Assembly (NCBI GenBank): GCA_030340625.1
Contig: JAOPHQ010004302.1
Span: 96,001 to 160,000, forward strand
DNA: 64,000 nt
Direction of reading: 5' to 3'
Source: Merluccius polli
Lineage: Eukaryota; Chordata; Actinopteri; Gadiformes; Merlucciidae
The notes beneath the pieces were generated by a model. The model was not told the origin of the DNA. It saw only the letters and a list, made by a program, of their open reading frames with translations, and did not search any database. Shown here in pieces: positions 1-13,032 of this stretch; position 1 is the first letter of the stretch; each line of letters opens with the position of its first letter. The position numbers were made by a program, and so were the translations under genes.

Positions 1-156
1 ATATACATTAATCCAGTCCTAACTAAACACATTTAGTGACAGTTTCATCTCTGGAAATGTTTAAACCTTTGGCCCTGCAGCCTGAAAAAACAAACTTTAG
101 ATGCAACGTCCTAGCGTTCATTCAGGCAGAGGATTTGGGGGAGGGGTTAAAAAGTG

Positions 157-161
157 TGTAT

Positions 162-199
<38 letters not shown>

Positions 200-291
200 C
201 CGTGCGGTTGTGCCTGTGTGTGTGTGTGTGTGTGTGTAGCTGCATGCAAATGTGTGTGTGTGTGTGTGCCTGCTTGTGTATATATGTATGG

Positions 292-325
<34 letters not shown>

Positions 326-345
326 CTGCTTGTGTATATATGTAT

Positions 346-402
<57 letters not shown>

Positions 403-422
403 CGTGTGTGTGTGTGTGTGTG
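157..422 (+). repeat. Compound (TG)n microsatellite
   Basis: Several (TG)n blocks. A spacer CCTGCTTGTGTATATATGTA + TGGGTG occurs twice, near 269 and 325, showing internal duplication of the array. Confidence 0.95.
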
Positions 423-961
423 AGTGGAGAGGTCAACTGCAACTGGGAAACTGGTCACCTGACTTCCCTTCATTGATAAGCTTGTTGTATCTGCGTGACA
501 GGTCACCATGTCACCTGGTCCCTGAATGACCATAACCCATGACCTCACCCCCCCCCCCCCCCCCCCCTAACCCCCCCAACCCCCACGCCCCCACACACAC
601 ACACAACCCACCCCCACACCAGACATTTGGTTTAACACACAGGCTTTAATAGTCTGATCTGGTTATTACAATTATTTGGACGGCATTTAATAAAGGCACA
701 CTGATGGATTTTAGGATTAGACTAAATTATTTCTTTGTTTTCCTTTTGGAATTTGCTCCCCGCGTGCGCTCGGACGTCTAACCTCGAAATGCGCTAAACG
801 GCTCCCATTTATCGGAGGGCCGCATGCCTCACCGGGGTTAAAGTCACGGCCACGACAGCCGCTGCTGAAACTAACCCCTCCTAGCGTCTCTTTTTCCAGG
901 AAACACAAACGAAACACAAACGAAACAAACAAACAAACCAAAAAAAAACACCCCAGCTCAC

Positions 962-3900
962 CTGTGTTTTAGAGTCGGGACGTAGCCAGGGGATGGTGCC
1001 GTTGCGCCTGAGCTCGGCCATCTTTGAGTTCAGCCTGTGGGCCAGGACGATGGTGAGCGGCATGCACTCCTCCGTCTCGTCCGTGGCGTAGCCGAACATG
1101 AGGCCCTAAAACGGAGAGGCCGAGAGAGAGTTTAGTGCCTCGTATTATGGTGTCAGAAGGGTCACTTTGACCTCACCAGAGTGATGTCATGTACTTGGAG
1201 GGAAGGGGGGGCGCCAACATGGGGGGGGGGCTCGAACCCAGTAATAACTAAAAGGGTTAGGGATGTAGTGAGTTAGTAAGCAGTATATGTGGTATAACTG
1301 CTGAGACCAGAGGCCTGGTCGAAGAGCATTGCGATCCAAGTGTTGTCCGCGTGTCCCCCGGGGTGGACAGCGCTTACGAGGCGCGTCCTTGGCGCGGTGC
1401 GTCGCCGTTGCTCTACCTGGTCTCCGGCGCCGATGTCCTCCTCCTGTCGGTCGATGTGGACGCCCTGGGCGATGTCAGGGCTCTGCTGCTCCAGGGCCAC
1501 GAGCACGTTACACGTCTTGTAGTCAAAGCCTGGATAGAAAGGACCAATGGGAAATGGGGAGGGAGAAATGGGTTGAGAAATAAGAATGAGGGAGAATGAA
1601 GACATGTTTAAGACTGACGTCTTAAAGGCATAATGCTGTAATGTTGTTTGCTGTGAGGAGATCTTGATGCTTATTTTTCTGCTGTAGCGTTTCTCCCGAT
1701 GTGATTTGACTTTGTTTTGTAGGGGTTGTTGGGGGCATCTTGCGCTATAGGACGCCTACAGGTCAGTGCTGCGGACGTTGGAGAAGGGAACCCCGGTACC
1801 TTTGGACTGGATCCTTCCCCCCTGTTCTTCCAGTTTGTCCCACCCCACCCCCCCACCAACCCCCCAATGTGATGTATCCCCGTTGTCTCTTTCTCCTCAC
1901 CCTTGTCCGAGTTGTCGTAGCCGATGTGTCGGATGGTTTCCCTGACGACCTTCTGGTAGTCCACGTTGGCCCGGGACGTGATCTCCCCGCACAGCAGCAC
2001 CATGCCCGTCTTACACACCGTCTCTGTGGGGAGGGAGGACACACCCGTCAGCTTGTTGCACTCTGAACTCTGTTGATTGTATTCAGTCATTTTGGCGCAG
2101 TGTTTCTCAAGTGGGGGTACTTGGAGGATTTCAGGGGGTACTTGGACAATTTCAAAGACTGTTGAGTCCTTTTTGTTGTTCTAATACCACCTTAATAAAA
2201 TGTAATAAAATCAGAATACGATAAATTTGGTGAATCTTTCTATGCGGTCGCACCACCCATTTAATATTCATGTTTACGCCAAAAACACACACACACACAC
2301 ACACTTCATTTTATGTTATTTTTTCTTACTACTTGGCTGATACAATATCTTAGAGGGGGGTACATTCATAAAAATAGTTTGAGAACCACTGATTTAGTAG
2401 ACAAAGTGACTTATGGAGATTTTTTTCCCCCCTGAGCATCTTGCTCAAGGAAGGTCTACAGGTAGATGAGGGGTTCAAACCCAGAACCTTTTGGCTGGGA
2501 GTCAAACAGCCCAAACCACCACTTGGCTATCTATAGAGTCACTTAGACCGTCCGGAGTCAGTTTCCGGAGTCAGGGCTTGTGATACAATGACATTATGTG
2601 AGGAGGAGGTTTATGGATTGCCATGTTCACCGTTAGGCGTCAAGTATCCAAAAGGTTGATACTGGAATGCAATGAATGAGTTGGAAAAATGTCCGTGAGT
2701 GAGTTTTGTTCAGCTCCTCACCATTTCTCACTTTTTTGTTTAGGCTTGCAAGCATGCTTTTGGACGGATGGGAACTTTCTTACCACAGGCTACTTTTGCG
2801 TCAGGGTCCTGCATCAGATGGGCGTCCAAGACAGCGTCACTGATCTGGTCACAGATTTTGTCTGTGGAAAGGAGAAATACGGAGGAGAACCCGTTGATAT
2901 AAGTGAACCAAATGCCACAGTTTGTAAAGACCGAGAGCTGTTTAGACGCAGTAAGCCCAGAGTACAATGGGGCTCAACAACATGTATAAATGCAGGTTTG
3001 ACAAATCGTCAAATACTATAAATACCATACTATAAATACTATGCCAGTGTTTACCCATTGTTAACTGAAAACTATGTTGGTATGTTTATAATTTAGTGTT
3101 TATGTGTGGCATTCATGGGGATGTATTGGAGCCCAGGTGTATTTTTAGACTTCTCTCCAGGTTCTATGGTTGTATTTTGTGTGTGCCTGTGTGACGGGGG
3201 AAGCGGGACAATGCTTAACCCCTCCATTCATCTCTCTATCTGTTCCATTCTCTCTCTGTCTCTCTCTCTCTGTCTCTCTCTCTCTCTCTCTTTTTCTCTC
3301 TGTCTCTCTCTCTCTGTCTATCCCTGCTGAAGCAAGGCAGCGTGCAGGTTACATCAGAAACAACATCAATGCCTGCCTGCCTTGGCTTCCTATTACTACA
3401 CAGTTTGCTATACATAGAAATCCACGGTAATACTCAATAATCAAACACTCTGAATCGATTTTCTTTTATTTACTACCAAAACCCATGTCTATGAGTCATC
3501 TAGGCCAATGTCTGTCATAGCCTATATCTCCACACTTTGTTTTTGCCAGCACTGGAGAAAGGTCTGGCTGAGCCCTATCATTCTGCGGGGGGGGGGGGGG
3601 GGGGGAAACACTCTTGTTTCTGTCTTGTTTGTATTTCTTTAACCAATCACAATCGTCTTGGGCGGCGCTAAGCCCGGGATGGCGTGGTGGCACCCTTGCA
3701 AAATAGCATCAGGGGAACTTGATTGGTGGAATATTTGCGCGTAGGGAGGCGAGCCCTGGCATTAAAATGGCTAAATCCCTGCAGAAGAAAACGCCACATA
3801 AAACAGTAAAAGGCGTATGTCAACTATGTGATTTGCCATTTTCATTGTGTAGAAAATGCCGACTGAAATAGTCGCCCAATGGCAGGCTTATACCAACGGC

Positions 3901-5093
3901 CCACATCCGGTGAGTCCGAATATCTAGGCCTAAGCTTTTCCGCTCCACCCCCACTAAAATGACCAACCCGCCCCTCGAGCTAGGGCCAATAGCGGGCAGG
4001 CTAGGGCCAATGGCAGGGAGTGAGAAAACTCAGGGGCCTTTATCGGTCTTATCAGGGCCCACAGGTAAGCATGGCCTCCTACCAAGGCTATACTGACCCT
4101 GTTGAACCAGGGGCCCCTGGCCGGTGCCACCTATCTTCAAACCTTTCCCCGTTTGGTGGGGGGGGGGGGGATTTAGGCTAATCCAGATGCATGATCCCAT
4201 CAAAGGAATGTTGAATAAAAACTCAACAATGAACAATGAAATTAATAAAGTATTCACAAAAGTATGTTAGACCAGAATTTAGGTTTAGATTTAAGAGAAA
4301 GTAAAACAAAAAATAAAATTACAAGAATTAGAAATAAGTGTCGCTGTACATCTTTATGGCATAATTGCAGTGCCTCTCATCTTGTAACATACGTGTTGGT
4401 GATTTAAACATGTCTGTACACGAGTACATCGTCAGTCAATCAAATATTTCAGTTTGAAATCTAAATCTTGTGTCTAATTGCCTATTTGATACAAGTTCAG
4501 CACATGTGAAGCTTTCGTGCATGGGACCGAGTACAATGACACGCTCCCTGGGGGTGTTGCAAGAACCGGATCACAGAGGGCAGGGTTAGGGAGTGCATTT
4601 TGAGTTTTCTGATTGGATACTGTGCCAAGCCGCCTCAGAGCGCAGTGGCTGCCAGTGAAGGCTTGGCTGTAATACGGAATTACCAACAGTCAGTATGTTG
4701 ACACTACAATTCTGTTCATTTATCCCACACTAAAATCACATCAGAATTGATGTTTAATTAAACCTTGTTTAATTAATAAATTAAACAGGTTTAGGGTTTG
4801 GAAGTAGGCAGCTTACAAGCTATGATCAGACATTTTGTGTTCAACATATTTGCAGTTTGTCTGGCAAACAGAATTGAACAAACTTGCTCGTTTTGAGTCG
4901 GTTTGGTTCGTTTGGCTCAACCGTTGGAAGGGGGGGGGGTACGGCTGAAGGAATGTGAACGCCTGGGACCTGTAGGTAGCTGGGGGGGAATCTCCTTCTG
5001 ACTTCCTTGCACTTTTGTTGGTAACTTGTGCAACCCTACACCACCCCTCCACCCTCACTGGGCACAGCTGCCCGTGAGTAAGTTAGGATGTAG

Positions 5094-5171
<78 letters not shown>

Positions 5172-5605
5172 GTACACACACACACACAGTGTACACACAC
5201 ACATATTTTAGGGTGCTCTATCAATGGAATACCATTCAAATATTTCACCAATAGTTAAGACTATATGCATAATATTTCAAACCACTGTGTAAATATAATA
5301 TAAATGTGACCAAAACATGGAGTCAATTGGACCTAATTGTATACCATTAATTTGCATTACATTGATAGGGCAACACTTTTCAAGATATTTTCAACACTTT
5401 TTTTTATTAATTGTTTTACACAAAGAAACAAGTTAGTGATTTTCATGTCATTTCATGATGTATTATTTCAGAAGCAAACACAACAAGGAACCTGACAAGA
5501 GAGAGAGAGAGAAAGAGAGAACGAGATGAAAATCTCACCTGGATGTCCTTCCCCCACGGACTCCGACGTGAACATGAAGGACCCATCTTCCAGAAGATCA
5601 CTCAT
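962..5605 (-). CDS. mat1a: S-adenosylmethionine synthase, liver type (mat1a), coding exons 1-5, partial at the left edge
   Basis: Makes S-adenosylmethionine from methionine and ATP in the cytosol. Five coding exons read on the minus strand: 5539-5605, 2784-2861, 1901-2023, 1417-1529 and 962-1105. All have GT-AG borders and consistent phases (67, 78, 123, 113, 144 nt), giving 175 residues of about 395 in the family. The start ATG (5605-5603) has an in-frame TGA three codons upstream. Visible motifs are the N-terminal SESVGEGHP-DK ATP/Met-binding loop, GEITS, the flexible-loop VALEQQSPDIAQGV, EEDIGAGDQG and MFGYATDETEE. ETVCKTGMVLLCGEITS and FMFTSES match the liver MAT1A type better than MAT2A (VAKTGMILLAG), and divergent neighbourhood to selenou1/prxl2a supports mat1a. 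The remaining exons must lie left of position 1; positions 1-960 contain no recognisable exon 6. No break is seen in what is present. mat2a-like identity is the alternative. Confidence 0.93.
2098..2391. mobile_element. hAT-like MITE in a mat1a intron
   Basis: Opens CAGTGTTTCTCAAGTGG and closes TTTGAGAACCACTG, imperfect inverted ends (CAGTG-TTCTCAA class) typical of non-autonomous hAT elements. No clear 8-bp target duplication is visible. It contains an (AC)n near 2284-2304. Confidence 0.6.
2405..2545 (-). mobile_element. tRNA-derived SINE copy, antisense
   Basis: The reverse complement reads TGGTTTGGGCTGTTTGACTC-CCAGC, then GTTCTGGGTTTGAACC (B-box like). It matches the copies at 12672 and 33393. 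Its tail is degraded. Confidence 0.55.
3490..4200. mobile_element. Possible TE-derived sequence in mat1a intron 1
   Basis: The reverse complement of 3640-3700 (CCATCCCGGGCTTAGCGCCG, then CCCAAGACGATTGTGATTGG) resembles the terminal region of fish hAT elements. CTAGGGCCAATAG/GGCAGG repeats occur near 3980-4015. No transposase is legible. Includes G19 at 3587-3605. Confidence 0.35.
5095..5203 (+). repeat. (AC)n microsatellite with GTGTAC interruptions
   Basis: About 37 uninterrupted AC units, then two blocks separated by AGTGTACAC. It lies about 340 bp beyond the 3' side of mat1a exon 1, within intron 1. Confidence 0.95.
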
Positions 5606-5944
5606 GTTGTCTCAGCTTCACCAGGTTCTCAAACACCTTCAACACACAACTCTAAAAAACGCTCAAATTCTCCCAGCGAAAAGGTCCACTCGACAGCAGT
5701 GGGGCAGGTTTAAAGCTCGCCTTGTATTCCTGCAGGTAATCTTTAAGAGTGGCCTGAGAGGGAGAGAGAGAGAGAGAGGGAGAGAGAGAGGGAGCGGGAG
5801 AACCAGAGAGAGGGAGAGAGAGGGTGAGTTGGGAGAGATATACACACAGAAAGGGGATGAGCTAAAGTGCTGCTGCCAATACAGAGCCACGGTGCACATG
5901 GTCCTATATATGGCCAGGAGAAAACACATACACACACGTGCTCC

Positions 5945-5947
<3 letters not shown>

Positions 5948-6016
<69 letters not shown>
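5948..6016 (+). repeat. (CA)n microsatellite
   Basis: About 34 CA units upstream of mat1a exon 1. The 300 bp around it also hold a GA-rich run (5757-5830) and, further right, C18 (6303-6320), G17 (6397-6413) and (GA)n (6415-6445). Confidence 0.95.
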
Positions 6017-6019
<3 letters not shown>

Positions 6020-6413
6020 TCCCTCCCCACACACACACACACTCGCACACGCACAAACACAAGCATCATGTGAATCCACGGAACAGACCATTCCACAGGG
6101 GTGTTGCAGATGGGAGAGGGGGGTTTTAAATAGTGGAACACACCTGCCTTTGACCGCTGTGTTGTGTGGGGGTTTATAATGTAGTGCTGTGGGGTCTCCC
6201 CGCTCAGCAGCAGGGACCCCGCAGGTCAGCTCTCCTTATGGGGGCCGGTCGCTCCTCGGGTGGGGAGCAGGACCACGTTTAGTTTAAGTTTCAACACCAC
6301 CACCCCCCCCCCCCCCCCCCATGCCAACCCCACTGTTGTAGTAGGGACTGATCTGGGGTCTGTGTATGTGTATGTGTGTGTGTGTGTGTGTGGGGTGGGG
6401 GGGGGGGGGGGGG

Positions 6414-6445
<32 letters not shown>

Positions 6446-6447
<2 letters not shown>

Positions 6448-7383
6448 CACTACTAAAATGATGCAACCTGTTGTCTCTCTATTTTGAAAGACCATAGAGC
6501 AACCGTTATCAGGATGACATGGGACATATATGGTTTTTGGACACATTATATTGTCTCATTGAGAAGGATGTATTAAAATACATAGTTTTACAAAAAAGAA
6601 AAACACCCATGGGTTCCAGGCACAGTAATGCTCAAGTAATGTTGACTTGATTGTGCAACGGAAGTTACGTCATAACTTTTGCCTTCACCTGTAGGTCAAA
6701 CATACCAGGGAATACATGAGGGGTGCACCCACAATACTAGGAATGTAGGAAAACATATTCGGTGTCAATCTCCAAAGTGTAAACCACATTTCGCTCTATT
6801 TATTTTATTTTATTATCTAAATCAGTACAAAGGGCTGTCAGCTACTAGATGGGACTACTGACTGTTACTGTAACTGAACACTGCTCGTGTTTTTGAAGTC
6901 AACATTTTTATACTGAATATATTACATATTATGTCAGGCTTTGGACTCAATATGCTTTAACGCTTTAAACTGGAATTGGGAGTTAAAAAATAAGAAGGTA
7001 CAGGGGTTGCATATAATATCTGTATTATGTGTGAGTAAGATGATCGTAATGAATGCATTCATGTAGCAGCGCCATGCAATAGCCACGTTTCAGGTTGTAT
7101 ACAGCAGAACAAAATGATGTTGCTCTTGAAAAAAAATTAAAATAAATAAATAAATAAAGTGCATTTAAGGATTGAATGATGTGGTTTGTGCTCAATTTTG
7201 GGGGGAACGTTCTTGTTTTAGCAGCAGGACCGAAGTTAGCTTAGGATACTATATCGATAATTTCATATATTTCATTATATTGTTATAAAACAACATTTAT
7301 TTGAAGTTTAGTCAACTGATTGGTCAAAATTGAAGGCGTTTTCTTGTAGCCACGTGTGCATGACGTCTTACAGTGGGAGTCCG
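6446..7383. other. Intergenic, nothing recognised
   Basis: AT-rich spacer upstream of mat1a. Short ORFs only; a short (AAAT)n near 7140-7158. No gene, RNA or clear element seen. Confidence 0.6.
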
Positions 7384-7426
7384 GACAGAAAGAGAGAGAC
7401 AGACCGAGAGAGAGAGAGAGACATAC

Positions 7427-7467
<41 letters not shown>

Positions 7468-7474
7468 GAGAGAC

Positions 7475-7519
<45 letters not shown>

Positions 7520-7520
7520 C

Positions 7521-7597
<77 letters not shown>

Positions 7598-7674
7598 GAG
7601 ACAGAGAGACATACAGAGAGAGAAAGACAGAGAGAGAGAGACAGACACGGAGAGACAGAGAGACAGAGAGAGAG
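7384..7674 (+). repeat. (GA)n/(GACAGA)n array
   Basis: About 290 bp of GA with interspersed GACAGA and GACATACAGA motifs. It gives Arg/Glu and Leu/Ser ORFs in every frame, which are artefacts. Confidence 0.95.
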
Positions 7675-8306
7675 GGGACTGAATCCACGCTTGTTAATAA
7701 ATGACCATTTTCAACACCAACAAGATCATTCTGGTTGTGTCGTGTGATAACATCAGAGCTTTGACGTGTCAACAACGGAAACAAGGACAGTTGAGTCACA
7801 CTGTAATATATAACATGGGCATGCTTATAGGCCTACATAAAGGAATACTAAATCATGTATTATTATATTTATTCATAGGGTAGGGTTAGTAATGGGGTTC
7901 AATCAATGCAAATCTGCATTAGACTTTTATCAAATTCATCTATTTATTCTTCTCTGTAGTATCTCTTCTGGTATTTTACATTCATTACAGTTTAACTGGC
8001 AGTTAAACTGTAATGCTTGGTAAATAACCAGGCTAAGGCTTTTTTGCTTGCCAGATCCTGCTAGTTTACACCATTAGCTTTGTCCCCATTATCAGTTACA
8101 TAAAACAGTTCATCATTAACCTTTTCAACCTTCACATCTGCAATCAGGCAAATCAGGCAAACCACTGATAAAGCCCCCCAGTGAACTTTGTTATGCAGCC
8201 AGCAAGAATGGACAATAGCATCATATTTAAAACAAATATGTAGCCTCATGATAATGGTGAGAAAATGATTCACCATTCACCCCGGCCCGCACACAGCTAC
8301 ATCTTT

Positions 8307-8696
<390 letters not shown>

Positions 8697-9057
8697 GTAG
8701 GCCAAATGTTTAATTTAAATACAAGTAGGCTGACCTACAATATAATCTAAACCGTGACAGTAAGATTGACAGTAGTACAACATGGACCTACTGTAGATTT
8801 AGCCTACTAGGCTACTCTTAATGATTTTCCCACTCACTCGCGCTTCTGAGGCTTCCTAATTGCACAGTCAGACATTATTATTACATAATTACTTTTAGCG
8901 AATGGTACACGGTCCATAGACTTGCATTGACAGTATTCAGATGAAGTTGGGCGGATAACAATGCTGAATGAAGTTTGAATCAATTCGTCCGAGAAAACAC
9001 GCTGTCTCCAGGTCTGTTATTGGTTTGACTTGGATCCTGCTGCTGATCTACTGTACT

Positions 9058-9410
9058 GTTAAGGTGTGTTAAGGTCTGTGTTAAGGTGGTTGTACTGTTA
9101 AGGTGTGTTAAGGTCTGTGTTAAGGTGGTTGTACTGTTAAGGTGTGATAAGGTCTGTGTTAAGGTGGTTGTACTGTTTAAGGTGTGTTAAGGTCTGTGTT
9201 AAGGTGGTTGTACTGTTAAGGTGTGTTAAGGTCTGTGTTAAGGTGGTTGTACTGTTAAGGTGTGTTAAGGTCTGTGTTAAGGTGGTTGTACTGTTAAGGT
9301 GTGTTAAGGTCTGTGTTAAGGTGGTTGTACTGTTAAGGTGTGTTAAGGTCTGTGTTAAGGTGGTTGTATTGTTAAGGTGTGTTAAGGTCTGTGTTAAGGT
9401 GGTTGTATTG
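9058..9410 (+). repeat. 39-bp minisatellite, about 9 copies
   Basis: The unit has three TTAAGGT-based sub-repeats: GTTAAGGTGTGTTAAGGTCT + GTGTTAAGGTGGTTGTACT. 39 is divisible by 3, so it makes a 13-residue repeated ORF that is probably not coding. Confidence 0.95.
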
Positions 9411-9690
9411 AGATTAGGTTAACCTCTCCTCATCAGCCTGGACTGAAATTATTTGCAATGATTTGCTTTTACTTTGCACAACACAAAGGTTAAATAACTG
9501 AATGAATATGTGAGCTATGAAAAGAAAACGTATTTGCATATTTTTGCGTCCCATATATTGACCTAAAGCCTTTCATTTGTGGTGCGTTTGTAAACTGAAA
9601 ATGTTACAGAAAAATGTCATCAATGCAATGTCAAATGGTATTAAACATTTTTTTTTAATTCTTCTTAATTTCTGCAATGCAGTGGGAAAG

Positions 9691-9795
9691 CGATGAACAA
9701 TAATCAACAGCGATTCAAAAGTAACAAAACACAAAATCCATACCCAAACTAGGATTTCAAACTAGTCCTTTCTCTGGATTCAAGAAAGAAAGAAA

Positions 9796-9865
<70 letters not shown>

Positions 9866-10040
9866 AATACAGGTAGGCCAAATGTTTAATTTAAATACAA
9901 GTAGGCTGACCTACAATATAGTCTTAAAATATAGTATAGTTGAAAACGATGAACAATAATCAACAGCGGTTCAAACGTAACAAAACACAAAATCCATACC
10001 CAAACTAGGATTTCAAACTAGTCCTTTCTCTGGATTCAAG
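9691..10040 (+). repeat. Direct duplication, 256-bp offset, flanking a (GAAA)n array
   Basis: 9691-9784 and 9947-10040 are near-identical (ATGAACAATAATCAACAGCG through CTTTCTCTGGATTCAAG). Between them lie (GAAA)n (9783-9867) and a second copy of the flank of the GATA/GACA array (CAGGTAGGCCAAATGTTTAA, also at 8694). Confidence 0.9.
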
Positions 10041-10451
10041 AGAAATAGGCTGTGCACTCATGTTTGTCTTTCTCCAAGTCCAAGGACATGCAATCCTGCG
10101 TCTCTCTTTTTTTTTTTTCACTCATCACTGGATGTGGACCTACTGAACTAGTCCCAGCTGGCTGGCAGCGACACCAGGCAGAGCGAAGCAGATACTGCTG
10201 GTGGCGTGCCTATATGTCAACGTGTGTTTACTCGTTAGTGCTGCGATGGATAGTAGGAGCTGCATCAGATCATATTGGCCTACCATGTATGAAACGCATC
10301 AGTAAACCTAATATGAGTGACGATTTGAGTCTAGGCCTACTAACCAGTTAGTTATTGCTGAGGTTAGCAGGTTGCCTGCATAGCAAACCATCTACTAACC
10401 TAAGCTGTTAACTCAGAGGGTTTAAGTTCTGCACCACCTGTTGGATGGATT

Positions 10452-10637
10452 ACAATATCACAATATCACAATATCACAATACCTACAATATCACAATACC
10501 ACAATATCACAATACCACAATATCACAATACCACAATATCACAATATCACAATACCACAATATCACAATACTACAATACCACAATATCACAATACAACAA
10601 TACCACAATATCACAATACCACAATATCACAATATCA
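10452..10637 (+). repeat. 10-bp tandem repeat (CACAATAYCA)n
   Basis: About 18 units alternating CACAATATCA and CACAATACCA, with a few variants such as CACAATACTA. Confidence 0.93.
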
Positions 10638-10756
10638 GGCCCATTGCCTAATGGTTTGCACTGCTGAGTTTTTGTTTTGTAAGAAACAAAACGTCCATAA
10701 TAATTGTACATTAAAATCTACTGAACAAGATGTGTGTGTGTATGTGTGTGTGTGTG

Positions 10757-10920
10757 TGACGTGGTCCCTTCCTCCGAGTTAAACCCATCTCTCCTCTGAT
10801 TGGCTGGGTCGGCATGAGAGGCGCGTGGAGCGGCGACCAATCCCTGCTAGGGAGCAAGCGGGGTGGGTGGGGTACAAATCCTGGACTCTGATTGGCCCCT
10901 GGTCCCAGACACGCACCTCG
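10757..10920. promoter_or_regulatory. Promoter-like CCAAT cluster
   Basis: GATTGG at 10798 and 10890, CCAAT at 10837 and a CRE-like TGACGTGG at 10757, in locally GC-rich sequence with GGGTGGGTGGGG. It lies 1.6 kb upstream of the selenou pseudogene. No transcript is identified. Confidence 0.35.
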
Positions 10921-12436
10921 GTCTCCACGGGGTTTGAAAGGTGCTATATATTAATACAATTGCACCGACTTATATATACGTTTGCGACATGTTACACATT
11001 ACTCTAATCCATTTTTTAAAATGTATTTTTTTTATCATCAAATCAACCACATTTAAACCTAAAAAAAACTAAAATCTTAGTTTGAGTTGAAGTGTTGTTG
11101 TCCTCATGTGTGTGTTATTGCCACACACCCACAGCCCGCCGTGGGTCTGACACCCGGAGGGAACCGGGCAGCTGGGCCTGACATCCTACCCCCAACCGGT
11201 TCAAACCCCATGAGCCGGTCTGGGGATGTATGAACTGTATGCAGGACTGCTGTGGTTATGCAACGGACATAGTTCCCCTACATGGGTGAGGCCTATGTCT
11301 TGCATCACCCAATTAGTGTTGATGCAAAGACTGCATGGCGATGGTATGGCAAATTGAGTTCTTCTTTTTTTTTGTTTTAATATAGGCCTAGACGATTTCT
11401 GCCATGCATTGGTGGATCTTAATAGCTTATGTCTGAAATGGTATGACAAGTTGAATGTCGGAAAGGGTACCTGTATGACTTTTCTTCTGTATGTAGTTAA
11501 TGCATATTTTTTGTATGTCTGCCTACTCCTATCTATTCACTTGAATGATCCACCTGCGTGCAGTGCCACTCAATGTCCTGAAGGTGTCAGTGTTGCTTAA
11601 GAGAAAATGGCGAAGCTATTGAAAACCCTGGGCCAACAAGTAGCCAATAAAAGTATCCCATAAAGCAGAACAAGAGGGTTTTGTGTCTATTCAAAAACCA
11701 ATTCCTGCTTCTAGAAAGTAATCTGTATGGATAATTCATATATCAGTCTACATCTTCCACAGGCAACCCTAGTGAATAGCAGTCTAATGTCCCATTTCTT
11801 CTGTGAAATATGCAACGGCTGGAGAGCAATAGTAGTCATCACGAGTCAACACTAATTGGTCCTTTCTAAATGGCCTTTATGGTCTGCTGTGCTTGGTGCT
11901 CAACAACAAATAACTCAAAGTTATGTTTTACCCTGCAGTGACCCATACAGGATGCCTATCACATTATGGTGACATAAGGACAGGGGGTTTACTGGGCTGG
12001 GGAGGAGGTATTAAAGGATTTTACATTCTTGGTTAAAAAAGGAGCAGATCAGGCGGACGTGTTAATATCTGGGAGGCAGACTGGTAAGTTGGAAATCTTG
12101 TTCCGTGTTGCGTTGCGCCATTGCACTCAGTTATCTTCTTAATATGTAGGCCTATTAGACGGGTATTAGATGGAAACGTTTTCTATGCTTTTTCTTTTTC
12201 GAAACAAGATGATTTGCTGTGGCCTATAGCCTACCAAATGAGCAGAAGAGGTGAGGAGAAATTACAGTTAATTGTTAAAGAAGGAGCATAAAAAGTATTA
12301 TTAATATTATTATTATTATTAATAATAATAATATGAATATTATTATTCATATTATTATTATTAGTCTTGCAGACAGTAGAGCTGTGATAGGAGCAATGTG
12401 TGTGTATTGCTTCTTCTTCTTTTTTTTTAAAGGGCC
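10921..12436. other. Intergenic, nothing recognised
   Basis: AT-rich spacer with a (TTA/ATA)n palindromic tract near 12299-12362. No coding exon or RNA gene seen. TATATAA at 12439-12445 opens the pseudogene's promoter-like region. Confidence 0.55.
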
Positions 12437-12671
12437 GGTATATAAGGTGGTCTCTGCTGCCTGTTGGTAACCATGGTAACCGTGATGACCGCCGCCCTGA
12501 AGGCTGTCGGCCTGTTCCGTGCGGGGCTGCTCAGCTCCCTGACCGACTGGTTCCTCGCCAAACCAGCCTGGGCCCAGCTGGAGGTGCTGGAGAGCACACA
12601 ACTCAAGACCACCGGGGGCAGTGAGTCCAGCGACATCCACCCTTACTAGTGTTCACAAGGGGTAGGACATA

Positions 12672-12872
12672 GGACAGTTAGTGGGTAGGGTGTTGGACTC
12701 CTTAGCCGAAAGGTTCTGGGTTCAAACCCCAATGTCTACAGTTCACACAGCCTATAACCCCCCCCCCCCATGTGCTCATTAATGACATGTAGGTATATGT
12801 ACAAACAAACTCACTGTAAGTCACCTCAATAATACTCACTTAGTTAAAAGGTGTCTGCTGAATGACTGAATT
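12672..12872 (+). mobile_element. tRNA-derived SINE copy
   Basis: Reads CAGTTAGTGGGTAGGGTGTT (A-box region), GGACTCCTTAGCCGAAAGG, and GGGTTCAAACCCC (B box). It ends TGTAAGTCACCT...AAAGGTGTCTGCTGAATGAC, the usual fish tRNA-SINE tail. A C10 run interrupts it. It lies in the intron between exons A and B of the selenou pseudogene. Confidence 0.65.
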
Positions 12873-12923
12873 GTACACTATTGTTGACTGAACGAGAGGG
12901 ATGTCTAAACTAACTAGGCTTAA

Positions 12924-13032
<109 letters not shown>

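Noticed and set aside
101..529. Cys/Val- and His/Thr-repeat ORFs over (TG)n arrays here and at many other sites
   Set aside because: Translations of dinucleotide microsatellites; no start context, homology or splice structure.
7330..7799. Arg/Glu and Ser/Leu repeat ORFs on both strands
   Set aside because: Artefacts of the (GA)n/GACAGA array.
9058..9410. Regularly spaced direct repeats considered as a CRISPR-like array
   Set aside because: Units are contiguous with no unique spacers, and the genome is eukaryotic.
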